A stretch of DNA of 64,000 bases from Kitasatospora sp. NBC_01246. GTDB taxonomy: Bacteria > Actinomycetota > Actinomycetes > Streptomycetales > Streptomycetaceae. Positions 20,749 through 32,264 of the stretch are shown in pieces (within the stretch, counting starts at the first letter, position 1; the number at the start of each line of letters is the position of its first letter). Location of the stretch: assembly GCF_036226505.1 (NCBI RefSeq), contig NZ_CP108484.1, forward strand, positions 3,038,001 through 3,102,000, read 5' to 3'. A model generated the notes under the pieces. It was not told the origin of the DNA, ran no database searches, and saw nothing but the letters and a program-made list of their open reading frames with translations. The position numbers were made by a program, and so were the translations under genes.

Positions 20749-22182
20749 ATGCCCGACGCCCTGCGCGAGTCGTTCCTGGTCCATCGGAGCGGTGTCGTCC
20801 AGCTCGCCGAGCTGCTGTCGCTGGTGCTCCTCGCCTACATGGTCCTGGTGTTCGGCCGCTTCCTCCTCTACTGGGCCGGCTCCCGGCACGCCTTCCGGCA
20901 CGACCGGCCCGCCGAGCCGGGCGATCCGGCCGCCTTCCAGTGGCACCTGCTGATCCCCTGCCGGGACGAGGAGGCCGTCGTCACCCAGACCCTCGCCGGG
21001 CTGCGCGCCGCCGCCCCCGAGGCGCACCTGTGGGTGATCGACGACGACAGTGAGGACCGCACCCGCGAGCTGGTCCTGGCCGCCGCGGAGCGGGACGACC
21101 GGATCCACCTCGTCCAGCGCCGCCGTCCGCACGCGCGGATCGGCAAGGGCGCCGCGCTCAACGCCGCCTACCGGAGCGTCGACGCCTGGCTGCCCGAGGA
21201 CGCCGACCGCGCCCGGGTGATCATCGGCGTCGTCGACGCCGACGGCGAGCTGGAGCCCGGCACCCTGGGCCTGGTCTGCTCCGAACACGCGCTGGCCCGC
21301 CCCGACACCGGCGCCGTGCAGATCGGCGTCCGGATGCGCAACGCGGACGACGAACGGCCGCTGCCCGGCCGCGGCCGGACCGCCAACGCGCTGGCCCGCG
21401 CGCTGGTCCGGATGCAGGACGTCGAGTTCCAGGCCAACAACGCCGGCATGCAGCTGCTGCGCCGGCGCACCGGCAGCGTCGGTCTCGGCGGAAACGGCCA
21501 GTTCGTCCGGCTCACCGCGCTGGACTCGCTCACCGCCGACGAAGGCCGCGAGGGCCGCCCCTGGCCGGAGCGGGCCCTCCTGGAGGACTACGAGTCCGGT
21601 CTCGAACTGCGGCTGGCCGGGTGGCGGTTGACCCACGTGACGGAGGCCCGGGTGTCCCAGGAGGGGCTGGTCTCGCTCCGCCGCCTCCTCACCCAGCGCA
21701 CCCGGTGGGCCCAGGGCAACATGCAGTGCCTGCGCTACACCGGGCGGGTGCTGCGCTCGCCGCACTACCGCTGGGCCGGCAAGGCCGAGGTGCTGTACAC
21801 CTTCCTGCAGCCGGTGGTCTGCGTGCTGCTGGTGGTGCTCACCCCGCTGTCGCTCGGGATCACGGCCGCCGGACTGGCGCTGTTCCCCGAGGACACCGTC
21901 GACTTCCAGGCCCGGTTCGGGCCGCTGATGGCCGCCGCCTTCGTGATCGCGACGCTGCCGATGGTGCTCTGGGGCTTCGCCTACCGCCGGCGCGTGCACC
22001 CCGACCGGAGCCGGCTCACCGGCCTGCTCTGGGGCGTCCTGGTCTGGCTCTACGCCTACCACCTGTTCCTGGTCGCCACCCGGGCCGCCGTCCGCCTGCT
22101 GCTCGGCCGCAACGGCTGGGCCAAGACCAGGCGCAACGCCGAGAAGGTCGCGGTGGGCGCCCCCACCGCCCTCGAAACCTGA
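20749..22182 (+). CDS. processive-type family 2 glycosyltransferase (membrane)
   Basis: 477 residues resembling cellulose/hyaluronan/poly-GlcNAc synthases. An N-terminal helix (LAELLSLVLLAYMVLVFGRFLLYW, shown in part) precedes the GT-A domain with the nucleotide-sugar aspartates in WVIDDDSED (about 97-103), the DxD motif VVDADGE (163-165), the catalytic-base region LLEDYESG (279-280) and QRTRW (316-320), the signature of processive beta-glycosyl transfer. Three to four helices follow. ATG start with AGGAGG 8 nt upstream. The neighbouring UDP-GlcNAc 2-epimerase suggests an N-acetylhexosamine polymer, but the sugar and product are inference. Confidence 0.87.
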   Translation: MPDALRESFLVHRSGVVQLAELLSLVLLAYMVLVFGRFLLYWAGSRHAFRHDRPAEPGDPAAFQWHLLIPCRDEEAVVTQTLAGLRAAAPEAHLWVIDDDSEDRTRELVLAAAERDDRIHLVQRRRPHARIGKGAALNAAYRSVDAWLPEDADRARVIIGVVDADGELEPGTLGLVCSEHALARPDTGAVQIGVRMRNADDERPLPGRGRTANALARALVRMQDVEFQANNAGMQLLRRRTGSVGLGGNGQFVRLTALDSLTADEGREGRPWPERALLEDYESGLELRLAGWRLTHVTEARVSQEGLVSLRRLLTQRTRWAQGNMQCLRYTGRVLRSPHYRWAGKAEVLYTFLQPVVCVLLVVLTPLSLGITAAGLALFPEDTVDFQARFGPLMAAAFVIATLPMVLWGFAYRRRVHPDRSRLTGLLWGVLVWLYAYHLFLVATRAAVRLLLGRNGWAKTRRNAEKVAVGAPTALET

Positions 22183-22214
22183 GCCGCGCCCGCTCCGCCC
22201 TCCACCCGCTTCCG

Positions 22215-22250
22215 CCTCGACATCCTCGACATCCTCGACGCCCTCGATGC
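22215..22250. repeat. four 9-bp tandem repeats
   Basis: cctcgacat, cctcgacat, cctcgacgc, cctcgatgc in tandem in the gap between the glycosyltransferase and epimerase genes. A likely slippage-prone microrepeat of no known role. Confidence 0.6.
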
Positions 22251-22297
22251 CCGCAGGCGATCCCGCCGTCCCGCCCAGACCCGTCCGGAGTTCCACC

Positions 22298-23440
22298 GTG
22301 TCCCCGTGCCTTCCCCCGCTGCCGCCCGCCAGTGTCGCCGTCGTCCTCGGCACCCGCCCCGAGCTGGTCAAGCTCGCCCCGCTGATCCACGAGCTCGGCG
22401 CCGCGACCCGGCTGGTGCACACCGGCCAGCACTGGGACGAGGCGCTGTCCGGCCGCTTCCTGCGCGACCTCGACCTGCCCCGGCCGGAGCTGCTGACCGG
22501 GGTCGGCGGCCGCCCGCGGGCCGGCCAGATCGCCCAGTCGCTCGGCCAGCTGGACGCCGCCTTCGCCGAGGACCGGCCCGCCGCCGTCGTCGTCCAGGGC
22601 GACACCAACGCCACCCTGGCCGGCGCGCTGGCCGCCAACGCCCGGGAGATCCCGCTGGTGCACGTCGAGGCCGGGCTGCGCAGCTTCGACCGGGCGATGC
22701 CCGAGGAGCACAACCGGGTGATGGTCGACCACGTCTCCGACCTGCTCTGCGCCGCCACCGCGGAGAACGCGGCCAACCTGCGCGCCGAGTCGCTGGACGA
22801 GGAACGGATCACCGTCACCGGCAACACCGTCGTCGAGGTGGTCCACCGCCGGCTGCCCGACCGGGCCGCCCGGACCGCGCTGCTGGCCTCGCACGGGCTG
22901 GAGCCGGACGGCTACGTCCTGGCCACCGTGCACCGACCGGAGAACACCGACAGCGCCGAGGCCCTGGGCGCCGTCCTCGCCGAACTGGACCGGATCGCCC
23001 GGGCCGGCACCCCCGTCCTGTTCCCGATGCACCCGCGGACCGCGGCCGCCGTCGAGCGGTTCGCGCTGGACGGCCTGCTGGAGCGGATCGCCGTGACCGC
23101 GCCGGTCGGGTACGCGGAGTTCCTGGGCCTGGCCCGGCACGCGGCACTGCTGGTCTCCGACTCCGGCGGGGTCCAGGAGGAGTGCACCGTACTCGGCCGC
23201 CCGCTGCTGGTGGTGCGCCGCTCCACCGAACGCCCGGAGGCCGTCGACGCGGGGTTCGCCGCCCTGGTCGCCCCCGGCGAGGAGCTCGGCGGCCTGGCCC
23301 GGACCTGGCTGGCCGACACCCCCGAGCGGCTCGCCCGGCTGGCGGCCACCCCGAGCCCGTACGGGGACGGCCTGGCCTCCGCCCGGATCGCCCGGCTCAC
23401 GGCAGGGCTCGCCGCGCGCTCGGAGCCCGCCGCCGCCTGA
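22298..23440 (+). CDS. wecB: non-hydrolysing UDP-N-acetylglucosamine 2-epimerase
   Basis: Interconverts UDP-GlcNAc and UDP-ManNAc. 380 residues with the family landmarks VVLGTRPELVKLAPLI, HTGQHWDEALSGRFL, VVQGDTNATLAGALAA, HVEAGLRSFDRAMPEEHNR (shown in part) and SDSGGVQEECTVLGRPLL with the usual catalytic Asp/Glu/His positions. GTG 22298 is preferred because CGGAG lies 7 nt before it; an ATG at 22247 has no ribosome binding site. It probably supplies substrate to the neighbouring glycosyltransferase or to wall teichoic acid linkage synthesis. Confidence 0.92.
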   Translation: MSPCLPPLPPASVAVVLGTRPELVKLAPLIHELGAATRLVHTGQHWDEALSGRFLRDLDLPRPELLTGVGGRPRAGQIAQSLGQLDAAFAEDRPAAVVVQGDTNATLAGALAANAREIPLVHVEAGLRSFDRAMPEEHNRVMVDHVSDLLCAATAENAANLRAESLDEERITVTGNTVVEVVHRRLPDRAARTALLASHGLEPDGYVLATVHRPENTDSAEALGAVLAELDRIARAGTPVLFPMHPRTAAAVERFALDGLLERIAVTAPVGYAEFLGLARHAALLVSDSGGVQEECTVLGRPLLVVRRSTERPEAVDAGFAALVAPGEELGGLARTWLADTPERLARLAATPSPYGDGLASARIARLTAGLAARSEPAAA

Positions 23441-23468
23441 CGCCCGGACAGGCACTCTTGACAGCCGG

Positions 23469-23484
23469 ATTGGTCTACTCCACC
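23469..23484 (+). promoter_or_regulatory. DasR-responsive element (dre) of the GH18 gene
   Basis: ATTGGTCTACTCCACC matches the DasR consensus ACTGGTCTAGACCACT at 12 of 16 positions. It lies about 120 bp before the start codon and overlaps the downstream side of a TTGACA -35 (23458-23463). DasR is the GntR-type GlcNAc regulator that controls chitinase genes in Streptomyces. Confidence 0.6.
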
Positions 23485-23605
23485 TTGTGAGGGCAAGTCT
23501 CCTCCCCCGACAGGGACTTGAGTTGTCGGTAGCTCCCGCACCAGCGACAGCCGGACGGCTCTCCCCCACGTGAGCCGACGGTCTCCCCCCACAGGAGATG
23601 GAGTC

Positions 23606-25153
23606 ATGCCACCTGCCCGACACCGGCGCGCCCGCGTCGTCCACACCCTGCTCGCCGGCGCCTCGGCGATCGCCCTGGGCCTGAGCGGCCTGGTCGTCGC
23701 CACCAGCGCCTCCGGCGCGGCGACCGCCGACGTCGACGTGATCGACAACGGCGGCTTCGAGGCGGCCGACCACCTCGGCCACTGGACCTGTCCGTCCGGC
23801 GCCGCCGCGGACACCGCCACCGTCCACTCCGGCTCGTACGCGCTGCGCGCCACCCCGGGCTCGGGCGACACCGGCGAGTGCACCCAGACCGTCACCGTGA
23901 AGCCCTCGTCCACGTACGCCCTGAGCGCCTGGGTGCAGGGCTCCTACGTCTACCTGGGTGCCCGCGGCACCGGCGGCACCGACCCCGGCACCTGGACCAA
24001 CTCGGCGGGCTGGTCCAAGCTCTCCACCACCTTCACCACCGGGGCCGCCACCACCAGCGTCACGGTCTACCTGCACGGCTGGTACGGCCAGCCCTCCTAC
24101 CTGGCCGACGACGTCTCACTGATCGGGCCGGGCGACCCGAAGCCCACCCCGACCGGGACCGCGACCCCCACCGCGACGCCGACCCCGACCCCGACCACGA
24201 CCCCGACGCCCACCGGGACTCCGACGGTCACCCCGACCGTCACGCCGACCCGGCCGGGGCTGCCCAAGCACCTGCTCACCGGCTACTGGCAGAACTTCGA
24301 CAACACCGCCACGGTGCAGCGGATCAGCGACGTCCCGGCCGCGTACGACATCATCGCGGTCTCCTTCGCGGACGCCACCGGCACGCCCGGGGGCCTGAGC
24401 TTCACCCTGGACCCGGCCCTGTCGGCCAAGCTCGGCGGCTACACCGACGCGCAGTTCAAGTCCGACATCGCGGCCAAGAAGGCGGCCGGCAAGAAGGTGG
24501 TGCTCTCGATCGGCGGCCAGAACGGCACCGTCTCGGTGAACAGCTCCGCCTCGGCCACAACCTTCGCCAACACCGCCTGGGCCCTGATGCAGAGCTACGG
24601 CTTCGACGGGATCGACATCGACCTGGAGAACGGCGTCAGCGCCACCTACATGGGCCAGGCCCTGCACGCGCTGGCGGCGAAGGCGGGCAGCGGGTTCGTC
24701 CTCACCATGGCGCCGCAGACCATCGACATGCAGTCGACCGGGATGGAGTACTTCAAGCTGGCGCTGAACGTGAAGGACATCCTCACCATCGTCAACATGC
24801 AGTACTACAACTCCGGCGCGATGCTCGGCTGCGACGGGCAGGTGTACTCCCAGGGCAGCGTCAACTTCCTGACCGCGCTCGCCTGCATCCAGCTCAAGGG
24901 CGGGCTGCGGCCCGACCAGGTCGGGCTCGGGGTGCCCGCGTCAACCAGCGCGGCGGGCGGCGGGTACGTCAGCCCGTCCGTGGTGAACAACGCCCTGGAC
25001 TGCCTGGCCGCCGGCACCAACTGCGGGAGCTTCAAGCCCGACACCAAGTGGCCCGGCATCGGCGGGGCGATGACCTGGTCGACCAACTGGGACGCCAAGG
25101 CCGGCGGCGGCATCGCCGGCACCGTCGGCTCGCACCTGCACGCGATGCCGTAG
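23606..25153 (+). CDS. secreted GH18 chitinase with N-terminal carbohydrate-binding module
   Basis: 515 residues. A signal peptide (basic start [12 protein letters not shown], hydrophobic core, likely cleavage near ASGAATA at ~39) is followed by a beta-sandwich binding module (about 45-170), a Pro/Thr linker made of PTPT-type repeats (about 175-215), and a GH18 barrel with the catalytic motif DGIDIDLE ending at Glu ~341, complete for activity. The single-domain barrel and LENG sequence resemble bacterial ChiC/ChiD-type enzymes. AGGAG lies 8 nt before the ATG. The upstream dre site suggests induction by chitin breakdown products. It could alternatively degrade the polymer made by the neighbouring glycosyltransferase. 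Confidence 0.92.
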   Translation: MPPARHRRARVVHTLLAGASAIALGLSGLVVATSASGAATADVDVIDNGGFEAADHLGHWTCPSGAAADTATVHSGSYALRATPGSGDTGECTQTVTVKPSSTYALSAWVQGSYVYLGARGTGGTDPGTWTNSAGWSKLSTTFTTGAATTSVTVYLHGWYGQPSYLADDVSLIGPGDPKPTPTGTATPTATPTPTPTTTPTPTGTPTVTPTVTPTRPGLPKHLLTGYWQNFDNTATVQRISDVPAAYDIIAVSFADATGTPGGLSFTLDPALSAKLGGYTDAQFKSDIAAKKAAGKKVVLSIGGQNGTVSVNSSASATTFANTAWALMQSYGFDGIDIDLENGVSATYMGQALHALAAKAGSGFVLTMAPQTIDMQSTGMEYFKLALNVKDILTIVNMQYYNSGAMLGCDGQVYSQGSVNFLTALACIQLKGGLRPDQVGLGVPASTSAAGGGYVSPSVVNNALDCLAAGTNCGSFKPDTKWPGIGGAMTWSTNWDAKAGGGIAGTVGSHLHAMP

Positions 25154-25181
25154 GCGCGGCCCCCTGGGTCCGGGCCGGGTC

Positions 25182-25709
25182 TCAGACCCCGGCCCGGGCC
25201 TCCGGGATCTCGGGGCAGGGGCCGCAGTGCCGGCGCCGCAGTTCGGCGGTGATCTCGGCCAGCTCGCCCTCGGGCAGCAGCGGCAGCATCATGGCGACGC
25301 CCTGGAGCAGGCCGCCGAGCAGGAAGGTGGTGTCGGCGGTGGCGGCCACCAGGCCGCGCACCTCGGTCACCTCGCCCGCCGCCACCGCCTCGATCAGGCG
25401 GGCCGCGTCGGCGGTGTCCTCGTCCACCGCCACCGCACCGCAGTCGGCCGGGGCGCGACGGGCCATCGCGTGCAGCACCCGGTCACCCACCTCGGGCGCG
25501 TACGCCTTGCGGACCGCCTCGGCGGCGATCCAGGCCAGCAGGGTGGTCACCTCGCGCTCCGCGTGCTCCTCGAAGAGCCGGTCCAGCGCGTGGTCGAAGG
25601 CGAGCTGGTTCCCGTGCCGGAACGCGAGCAGCAGCGTCGCCGCCCTGCCCTTGGCCTCCTGGACCGCTTCCACCGGCAGTTCGTCGGCCAACTTCTCGGT
25701 CACCATCAC
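25182..25709 (-). CDS. hypothetical protein with C-terminal CxxC
   Basis: 175 residues, cytosolic, mostly helical and acidic, not recognised. It has a long helix-forming N-terminal half (VQEAKGRAATLLLAFRHGNQ) and a helical hydrophobic stretch TTFLLGGLLQGVAMMLPLL, and ends in RRRHCGPCPEIPEARAGV, where the CGPC pair could bind metal or act in redox chemistry. Three consecutive codons GTG-ATG-GTG could start it; GGAGG is 7-9 nt upstream. A GC-rich hairpin shared with the convergent GH18 gene overlaps its last codons (about 25167-25200). Confidence 0.65.
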   Translation of the reverse strand: MMVTEKLADELPVEAVQEAKGRAATLLLAFRHGNQLAFDHALDRLFEEHAEREVTTLLAWIAAEAVRKAYAPEVGDRVLHAMARRAPADCGAVAVDEDTADAARLIEAVAAGEVTEVRGLVAATADTTFLLGGLLQGVAMMLPLLPEGELAEITAELRRRHCGPCPEIPEARAGV

Positions 25710-25975
25710 GCCATGCCCTCCCGTCGGTCGTCGGCTGGCGAAACTCCGTCACACCGTACACAGCCGACCTGCAAACTTCCGCGAACCCGCGCGGGCAAGA
25801 CCGGAATGAATTCGGGCGGAATAGGACTTCACCCGGTCCATGATGAATATTCGCCGGAACAGAGCAATGGCACTGGGCTATTAGAGGGCCCATTTCACCG
25901 TTCGGCCGGAGCGGTCGGCCGGAGCGCTCCCACCGCCCCGGCCGGCGCCCGGCCGAAAGCCCGCGCGAACGCCGA
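25710..25975. other. intergenic region with an AT-richer patch
   Basis: No gene seen. The stretch 25790-25890 is clearly lower in GC than its surroundings (for example tgatgaatattcgccgg), which fits a promoter or regulatory region for the divergent unknown gene, but I could not define a site. Confidence 0.35.
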
Positions 25976-26009
25976 GGGGCCGCACTCCGCGTCGGCGGAG
26001 TGCGGCCCC
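25976..26009 (-). terminator. valS terminator
   Basis: Perfect 15-bp stem (GGGGCCGCACTCCGC and its complement) with loop gtcg, 16 nt past the valS stop. Confidence 0.8.
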
Positions 26010-26024
26010 TGGTGAGCCGGCCGG

Positions 26025-28664
<2,640 letters not shown>

Positions 28665-28677
28665 GACGCACAGTTTA
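28665..28677 (-). promoter_or_regulatory. putative leaderless promoter of valS
   Basis: -10 hexamer TAAACT (28672-28677), seven nucleotides, then GTG. No T-box-like leader is possible with such a start. Confidence 0.45.
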
Positions 28678-28849
28678 CGTACCTGGGGACGTGGGTTACG
28701 AACCGCTTTCGGTCCGGGCCCCTCGCGCCCGGCCCGGGCGGGCCGTCGGCCCTGTGCGATAACGTGCCCGCACAATCGTCCGGTCCTTGGTAGGGACACG
28801 GAGGACTTCATCACGACAGGCCGCGGGTGCGGCGGGGGAGCACAGGCAG

Positions 28850-29704
28850 ATGTACGGCCAGGGTCAGCAGTATCCGCAGGGTCAGCCGCAGCCGTACGGG
28901 GCACCGCAGCCCTACGGCGCACCGCAGCCGCAGCCGCCCTACGGCCAGCCGCCGCAGCAGTACGGCTATCCGCAGCAGGGGACCCCGGCCCCGCAGTACG
29001 GCGCGCCCCAGCCCCCGTACGGCGCCCCGCAGCCGCCCTACGGCGCGGCGGCGCCGCAGGCCCCGTACGGCGCGCCCGGCTACCCGGTCGCGCCGCCGCC
29101 GAAGAAGAGCAGGGCCGGGCTGGTGGTCGGTCTGGTGATCGGGGCCCTGGTGCTGGGCGGCGGCGGCTTCGGCCTCTACAAGGTCCTCGGCGGGGACACC
29201 GGCGGGAAGTACAAGATCACCGCCGCCCAGTCGCTGCCGGACGGCTACACCCAGAAGTCCGCCAAGGAGCAGGCCGCCGACCCGAGCAAGGCCGAGACCT
29301 CCAAGCTCGGCACCGACCTGCACGTGCTGGTCGCCAGCTACGCCAAGGGCGCGGACCCGCTGGACACCATCAGCGTGATCGGCGTCTACGGGAACCTCGA
29401 CGACCCGGACAAGATCATGAAGGACTCCGAGAAGCCCGGTGAGGGCGGCAGCTGGACCACCCCGCTGGCGGAGTTCCCGGCCCAGGACAGCCACAACTCC
29501 TCGGCCAAGCTCTCCTGCGGCGTCTACGGCGTGCTCGGCGGCAAGTCGCAGTCCACCGTCTGCATCTGGGCCGACAAGTCGACCACGGCCCGGGTCTCCT
29601 TCCTGAAGGCCAGCCTCACCGGCGCCGCCCAGACCGCGCTCACCCCGGCCCAGGCCGCCGAGAAGACCCGGGCGATCCGCTCCGCCATGGTCGTCGCCAA
29701 GTAG
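28850..29704 (+). CDS. membrane-anchored protein with Pro/Gln/Tyr-rich cytosolic arm
   Basis: 284 residues, function unknown. Residues 1-~80 are a low-complexity arm of [12 protein letters not shown] repeats; KKSR then leads into one membrane helix ([22 protein letters not shown], shown in part); the outer domain of ~170 residues contains two cysteines (SCGVYG...[10 protein letters not shown]), likely a disulfide. The same layout and the C.IWADKSTT / CAWADNST match recur in the next gene, so the two are tandem paralogues. GGGGGAG precedes the ATG by about 10 nt. Divergent from valS. Confidence 0.75.
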   Translation: MYGQGQQYPQGQPQPYGAPQPYGAPQPQPPYGQPPQQYGYPQQGTPAPQYGAPQPPYGAPQPPYGAAAPQAPYGAPGYPVAPPPKKSRAGLVVGLVIGALVLGGGGFGLYKVLGGDTGGKYKITAAQSLPDGYTQKSAKEQAADPSKAETSKLGTDLHVLVASYAKGADPLDTISVIGVYGNLDDPDKIMKDSEKPGEGGSWTTPLAEFPAQDSHNSSAKLSCGVYGVLGGKSQSTVCIWADKSTTARVSFLKASLTGAAQTALTPAQAAEKTRAIRSAMVVAK

Positions 29705-29801
29705 CCCCGGCGCCGCTCACCCTCACACCTGCCACCCGGCTCCGGGTGGGAGTGCGTCACGTCCGCCGTCCCGTCCCCTCCCGTCCCCAGAAAGGGCCAT
29801 C

Positions 29802-30614
29802 GTGACCGATCAGACCCCGTACGGAGCCCCGCCGCCGCCCGCCGGACAGCCCCAGGGCGGCGCTCCCGTGCCGCCCCAGCCCGGCTACGGCGCGACGCCC
29901 CCGCCGCCCCCGGCCGACCAGGCCTGGGGCGCCGTCCCGCCGCAGGGCACGCCGCCCGGCTTCCCGCCGGCGGAGGGCCAGCCCGGCTACCCGGGCTACG
30001 GCGCGTACGCCCCGGTTCCGCCGCGCAAGTCCCGCAAGACGCTCTGGATCCTGCTCGGCGTGTTCGTCGGCGTGCTGGCGCTGATCGGCGGCGGTCTCGC
30101 CTACTTCGTCTTCGACGTGACGTCCAACGCGGGCACCCAGAAGATCGTCCTGCCGGCCACCTTCAAGGACCTCACGAAGGACACCGACAACGAGATCGCG
30201 GACGCGATGGAGAAGGAGATCACCTCCGAGTTCGGCAAGGGCGACGGCGCCTGGAACCCGACCGGCGTCAGCGCCGTCTACCAGGACTCCTCGGAGGAGC
30301 CCCAGCTCATCGTGGTCGGCGGCTACGGCAAGGTGCTGCTCCCGAAGCAGGAGCTGGACGCCATGTTCAAGGGCTTCTCGTCCGGCGGCCCCGCCGTCAC
30401 CGACCGGCACGCGGTCGACGCCGGCTCCAAGGGCGGCACCATGGAGTGCGCCAAGGCCACCCAGTCCGGCACCGACCTGGGCATCTGCGCCTGGGCCGAC
30501 AACAGCACCCTGGTGCTGCTGATGCAGGCGCCCGAGGACGGCAAGGCGCCGGACCTGGAGAAGCTCGCGGCCGACGCCCGCGACCTGCGCGCGGTCGCCG
30601 AGGTGGCGAAGTAA
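29802..30614 (+). CDS. membrane-anchored protein, paralogue of the preceding gene
   Basis: 270 residues, function unknown. Pro/Gly-rich arm (PYGAPPPPAGQPQG onward, ~75 residues), basic RKSRKT, one membrane helix (LWILLGVFVGVLALIGGGLA), then an outer domain with paired cysteines MECAKATQSGTDLGICAWAD. GTG start with AAAGGG 6 nt upstream, 97 nt after the paralogue, so they are probably co-transcribed. Such one-helix proteins with a proline-rich inner arm are common in actinomycetes and lack assigned roles. Confidence 0.75.
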   Translation: MTDQTPYGAPPPPAGQPQGGAPVPPQPGYGATPPPPPADQAWGAVPPQGTPPGFPPAEGQPGYPGYGAYAPVPPRKSRKTLWILLGVFVGVLALIGGGLAYFVFDVTSNAGTQKIVLPATFKDLTKDTDNEIADAMEKEITSEFGKGDGAWNPTGVSAVYQDSSEEPQLIVVGGYGKVLLPKQELDAMFKGFSSGGPAVTDRHAVDAGSKGGTMECAKATQSGTDLGICAWADNSTLVLLMQAPEDGKAPDLEKLAADARDLRAVAEVAK

Positions 30615-30641
30615 CCTCCTCCGCCCGCGGCGCGGAACGCG

Positions 30642-30680
30642 AGGGCCCCCGGAGACCGACCGACGGTCTCCGGGGGCCCT
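30642..30680. terminator. bidirectional terminator, membrane-protein pair / clpX
   Basis: Perfect 16-bp stem (30642-30657 with 30665-30680), followed by TTT on the plus strand, between convergent genes. Confidence 0.85.
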
Positions 30681-30693
30681 TTCACGCGGAAGG

Positions 30694-31983
30694 TCAGGCG
30701 CTCTTGTCGCGCCGCTCCCGCTTGATCATGTCACGCGGGACGAGCGTGGGGATGGCGTGCTTGGAGACGACGTCCCCGGTGACCACCACGCGGGCGACGT
30801 CCTGACGCGAGGGCACCTCGTACATCACGGACATCAGCACCTCCTCCATGATGGCCCGCAGGCCGCGCGCGCCGGTGCCGCGCAGGATCGCCTGGTCGGC
30901 GATCGCCTCCAGCGCGTCGCGGGAGAACTCCAGCTCGACGCCGTCCAGTTCGAAGAGCTTGCGGTACTGCTTGACCAGCGCGTTCTTCGGCTCGGTGAGG
31001 ATCTGCAGCAGCGCCTCGCGGTCGAGGTTGTGCACGCTGGTGATCACCGGGAGGCGGCCGATGAACTCCGGGATCATGCCGAACTTGACCAGGTCCTCCG
31101 GCATCACCTGACGGAAGTGGTCGCTGGCGTCCTGCTCCCGCTTGGAGCGGATGTTCGCGCCGAAGCCGATGCCCTTGGCGCCCGCGCGGCCCTCGATGAT
31201 CCGCTCCAGGCCGGCGAACGCGCCACCCACGATGAACAGCACGTTGGTGGTGTCGATCTGGATGAACTCCTGGTGCGGGTGCTTGCGCCCGCCCTGCGGC
31301 GGCACCGAGGCGGTGGTGCCCTCCAGGATCTTCAGCAGGGCCTGCTGCACGCCCTCGCCGGAGACGTCCCGGGTGATCGACGGGTTCTCGCTCTTGCGGG
31401 CGACCTTGTCGATCTCGTCGATGTAGATGATCCCGGTCTCGGCCTTCTTGACGTCGTAGTCGGCCGCCTGGATCAGCTTCAGCAGGATGTTCTCGACGTC
31501 CTCGCCGACGTACCCGGCCTCGGTCAGCGCGGTGGCGTCGGCGATCGCGAACGGCACGTTCAGCATCCGGGCGAGCGTCTGCGCGAGCAGCGTCTTGCCG
31601 GAGCCGGTCGGGCCGAGCAGCAGGATGTTGGACTTCGCCAGCTCGATGGCGTCCTCACGGCCGTTGCCGCCGCTGCGGCCGGCCTCGCCCGCCTGCACGC
31701 GCTTGTAGTGGTTGTACACCGCCACCGACAGCGCCTTCTTGGCGAGGTCCTGGCCGACCACGTACTGGTCCAGGAACTCGTAGATCTCGCGCGGCTTCGG
31801 GAGCTCCTCGAAACGCACCTCGGAGGTCTCGGCGAGCTCCTCCTCGATGATCTCGTTGCACAGGTCGATGCACTCGTCGCAGATGTACACGCCTGGGCCG
31901 GCGATCAGCTTCTTCACCTGCTTCTGCGACTTGCCGCAGAACGAGCACTTGAGCAGGTCGCCACCGTCTCCGATGCGTGCCAC
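30694..31983 (-). CDS. clpX: ATP-dependent Clp protease ATP-binding subunit ClpX
   Basis: AAA+ unfoldase feeding substrates to ClpP. 429 residues: N-terminal zinc-binding domain ([10 protein letters not shown] ... CDECIDLC, four cysteines), Walker [15 protein letters not shown] near 127, Walker [10 protein letters not shown] near 192, sensor-2 region [14 protein letters not shown] start ([12 protein letters not shown]). About 280 bp separate it from clpP2, with a terminator between, so clpX is probably transcribed on its own as in S. coelicolor. Confidence 0.97.
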   Translation of the reverse strand: MARIGDGGDLLKCSFCGKSQKQVKKLIAGPGVYICDECIDLCNEIIEEELAETSEVRFEELPKPREIYEFLDQYVVGQDLAKKALSVAVYNHYKRVQAGEAGRSGGNGREDAIELAKSNILLLGPTGSGKTLLAQTLARMLNVPFAIADATALTEAGYVGEDVENILLKLIQAADYDVKKAETGIIYIDEIDKVARKSENPSITRDVSGEGVQQALLKILEGTTASVPPQGGRKHPHQEFIQIDTTNVLFIVGGAFAGLERIIEGRAGAKGIGFGANIRSKREQDASDHFRQVMPEDLVKFGMIPEFIGRLPVITSVHNLDREALLQILTEPKNALVKQYRKLFELDGVELEFSRDALEAIADQAILRGTGARGLRAIMEEVLMSVMYEVPSRQDVARVVVTGDVVSKHAIPTLVPRDMIKRERRDKSA

Positions 31984-32183
31984 GAGGTGCTTCCCCTTCG
32001 CCAGGGGCCCCGCGGGGGTTCCGGGGCCTGGTGCTGTGGACCGTACACGCCGACGGCGCCCGGTCTCGCTATCCGACGGTACTCTGCCGGGCCCCTGATT
32101 CCGTCCTCTTCGCCAGGTCTGCCCTACGCCCTGGGCGAATTGATACCGAACAGATGCCGGCGGCCGCGCCGCCGATGCGCCGG

Positions 32184-32217
32184 GGGCGGGGCGCGCGACT
32201 CCTTGCGCGCCCCGCCC
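32184..32217 (-). terminator. clpP1-clpP2 terminator
   Basis: Perfect 13-bp stem GGGCGGGGCGCGC / GCGCGCCCCGCCC with an 8-nt loop, about 50 nt after clpP2. Confidence 0.7.
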
Positions 32218-32264
32218 GGGAGCTTCGCCCCGCCCCCACGGGGCAGGGCGGGAGAGTGCCGGCC

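Noticed and set aside
23475..23486. Good -10 box for the GH18 promoter after TTGACA
   Set aside because: No hexamer resembling TANNNT at 16-19 bp spacing; only the -35 is convincing.
20581..25709. Integrated mobile element between folC and valS
   Set aside because: No integrase, transposase, tRNA target or flanking direct repeat found; base composition matches the surroundings.
32109..32139. Second ClgR site upstream of clpX (TTCGCCAGG / CCTGGGCGAA dyad)
   Set aside because: Does not fit GTTCGC-N5-GCG; symmetry is imperfect and spacing wrong.
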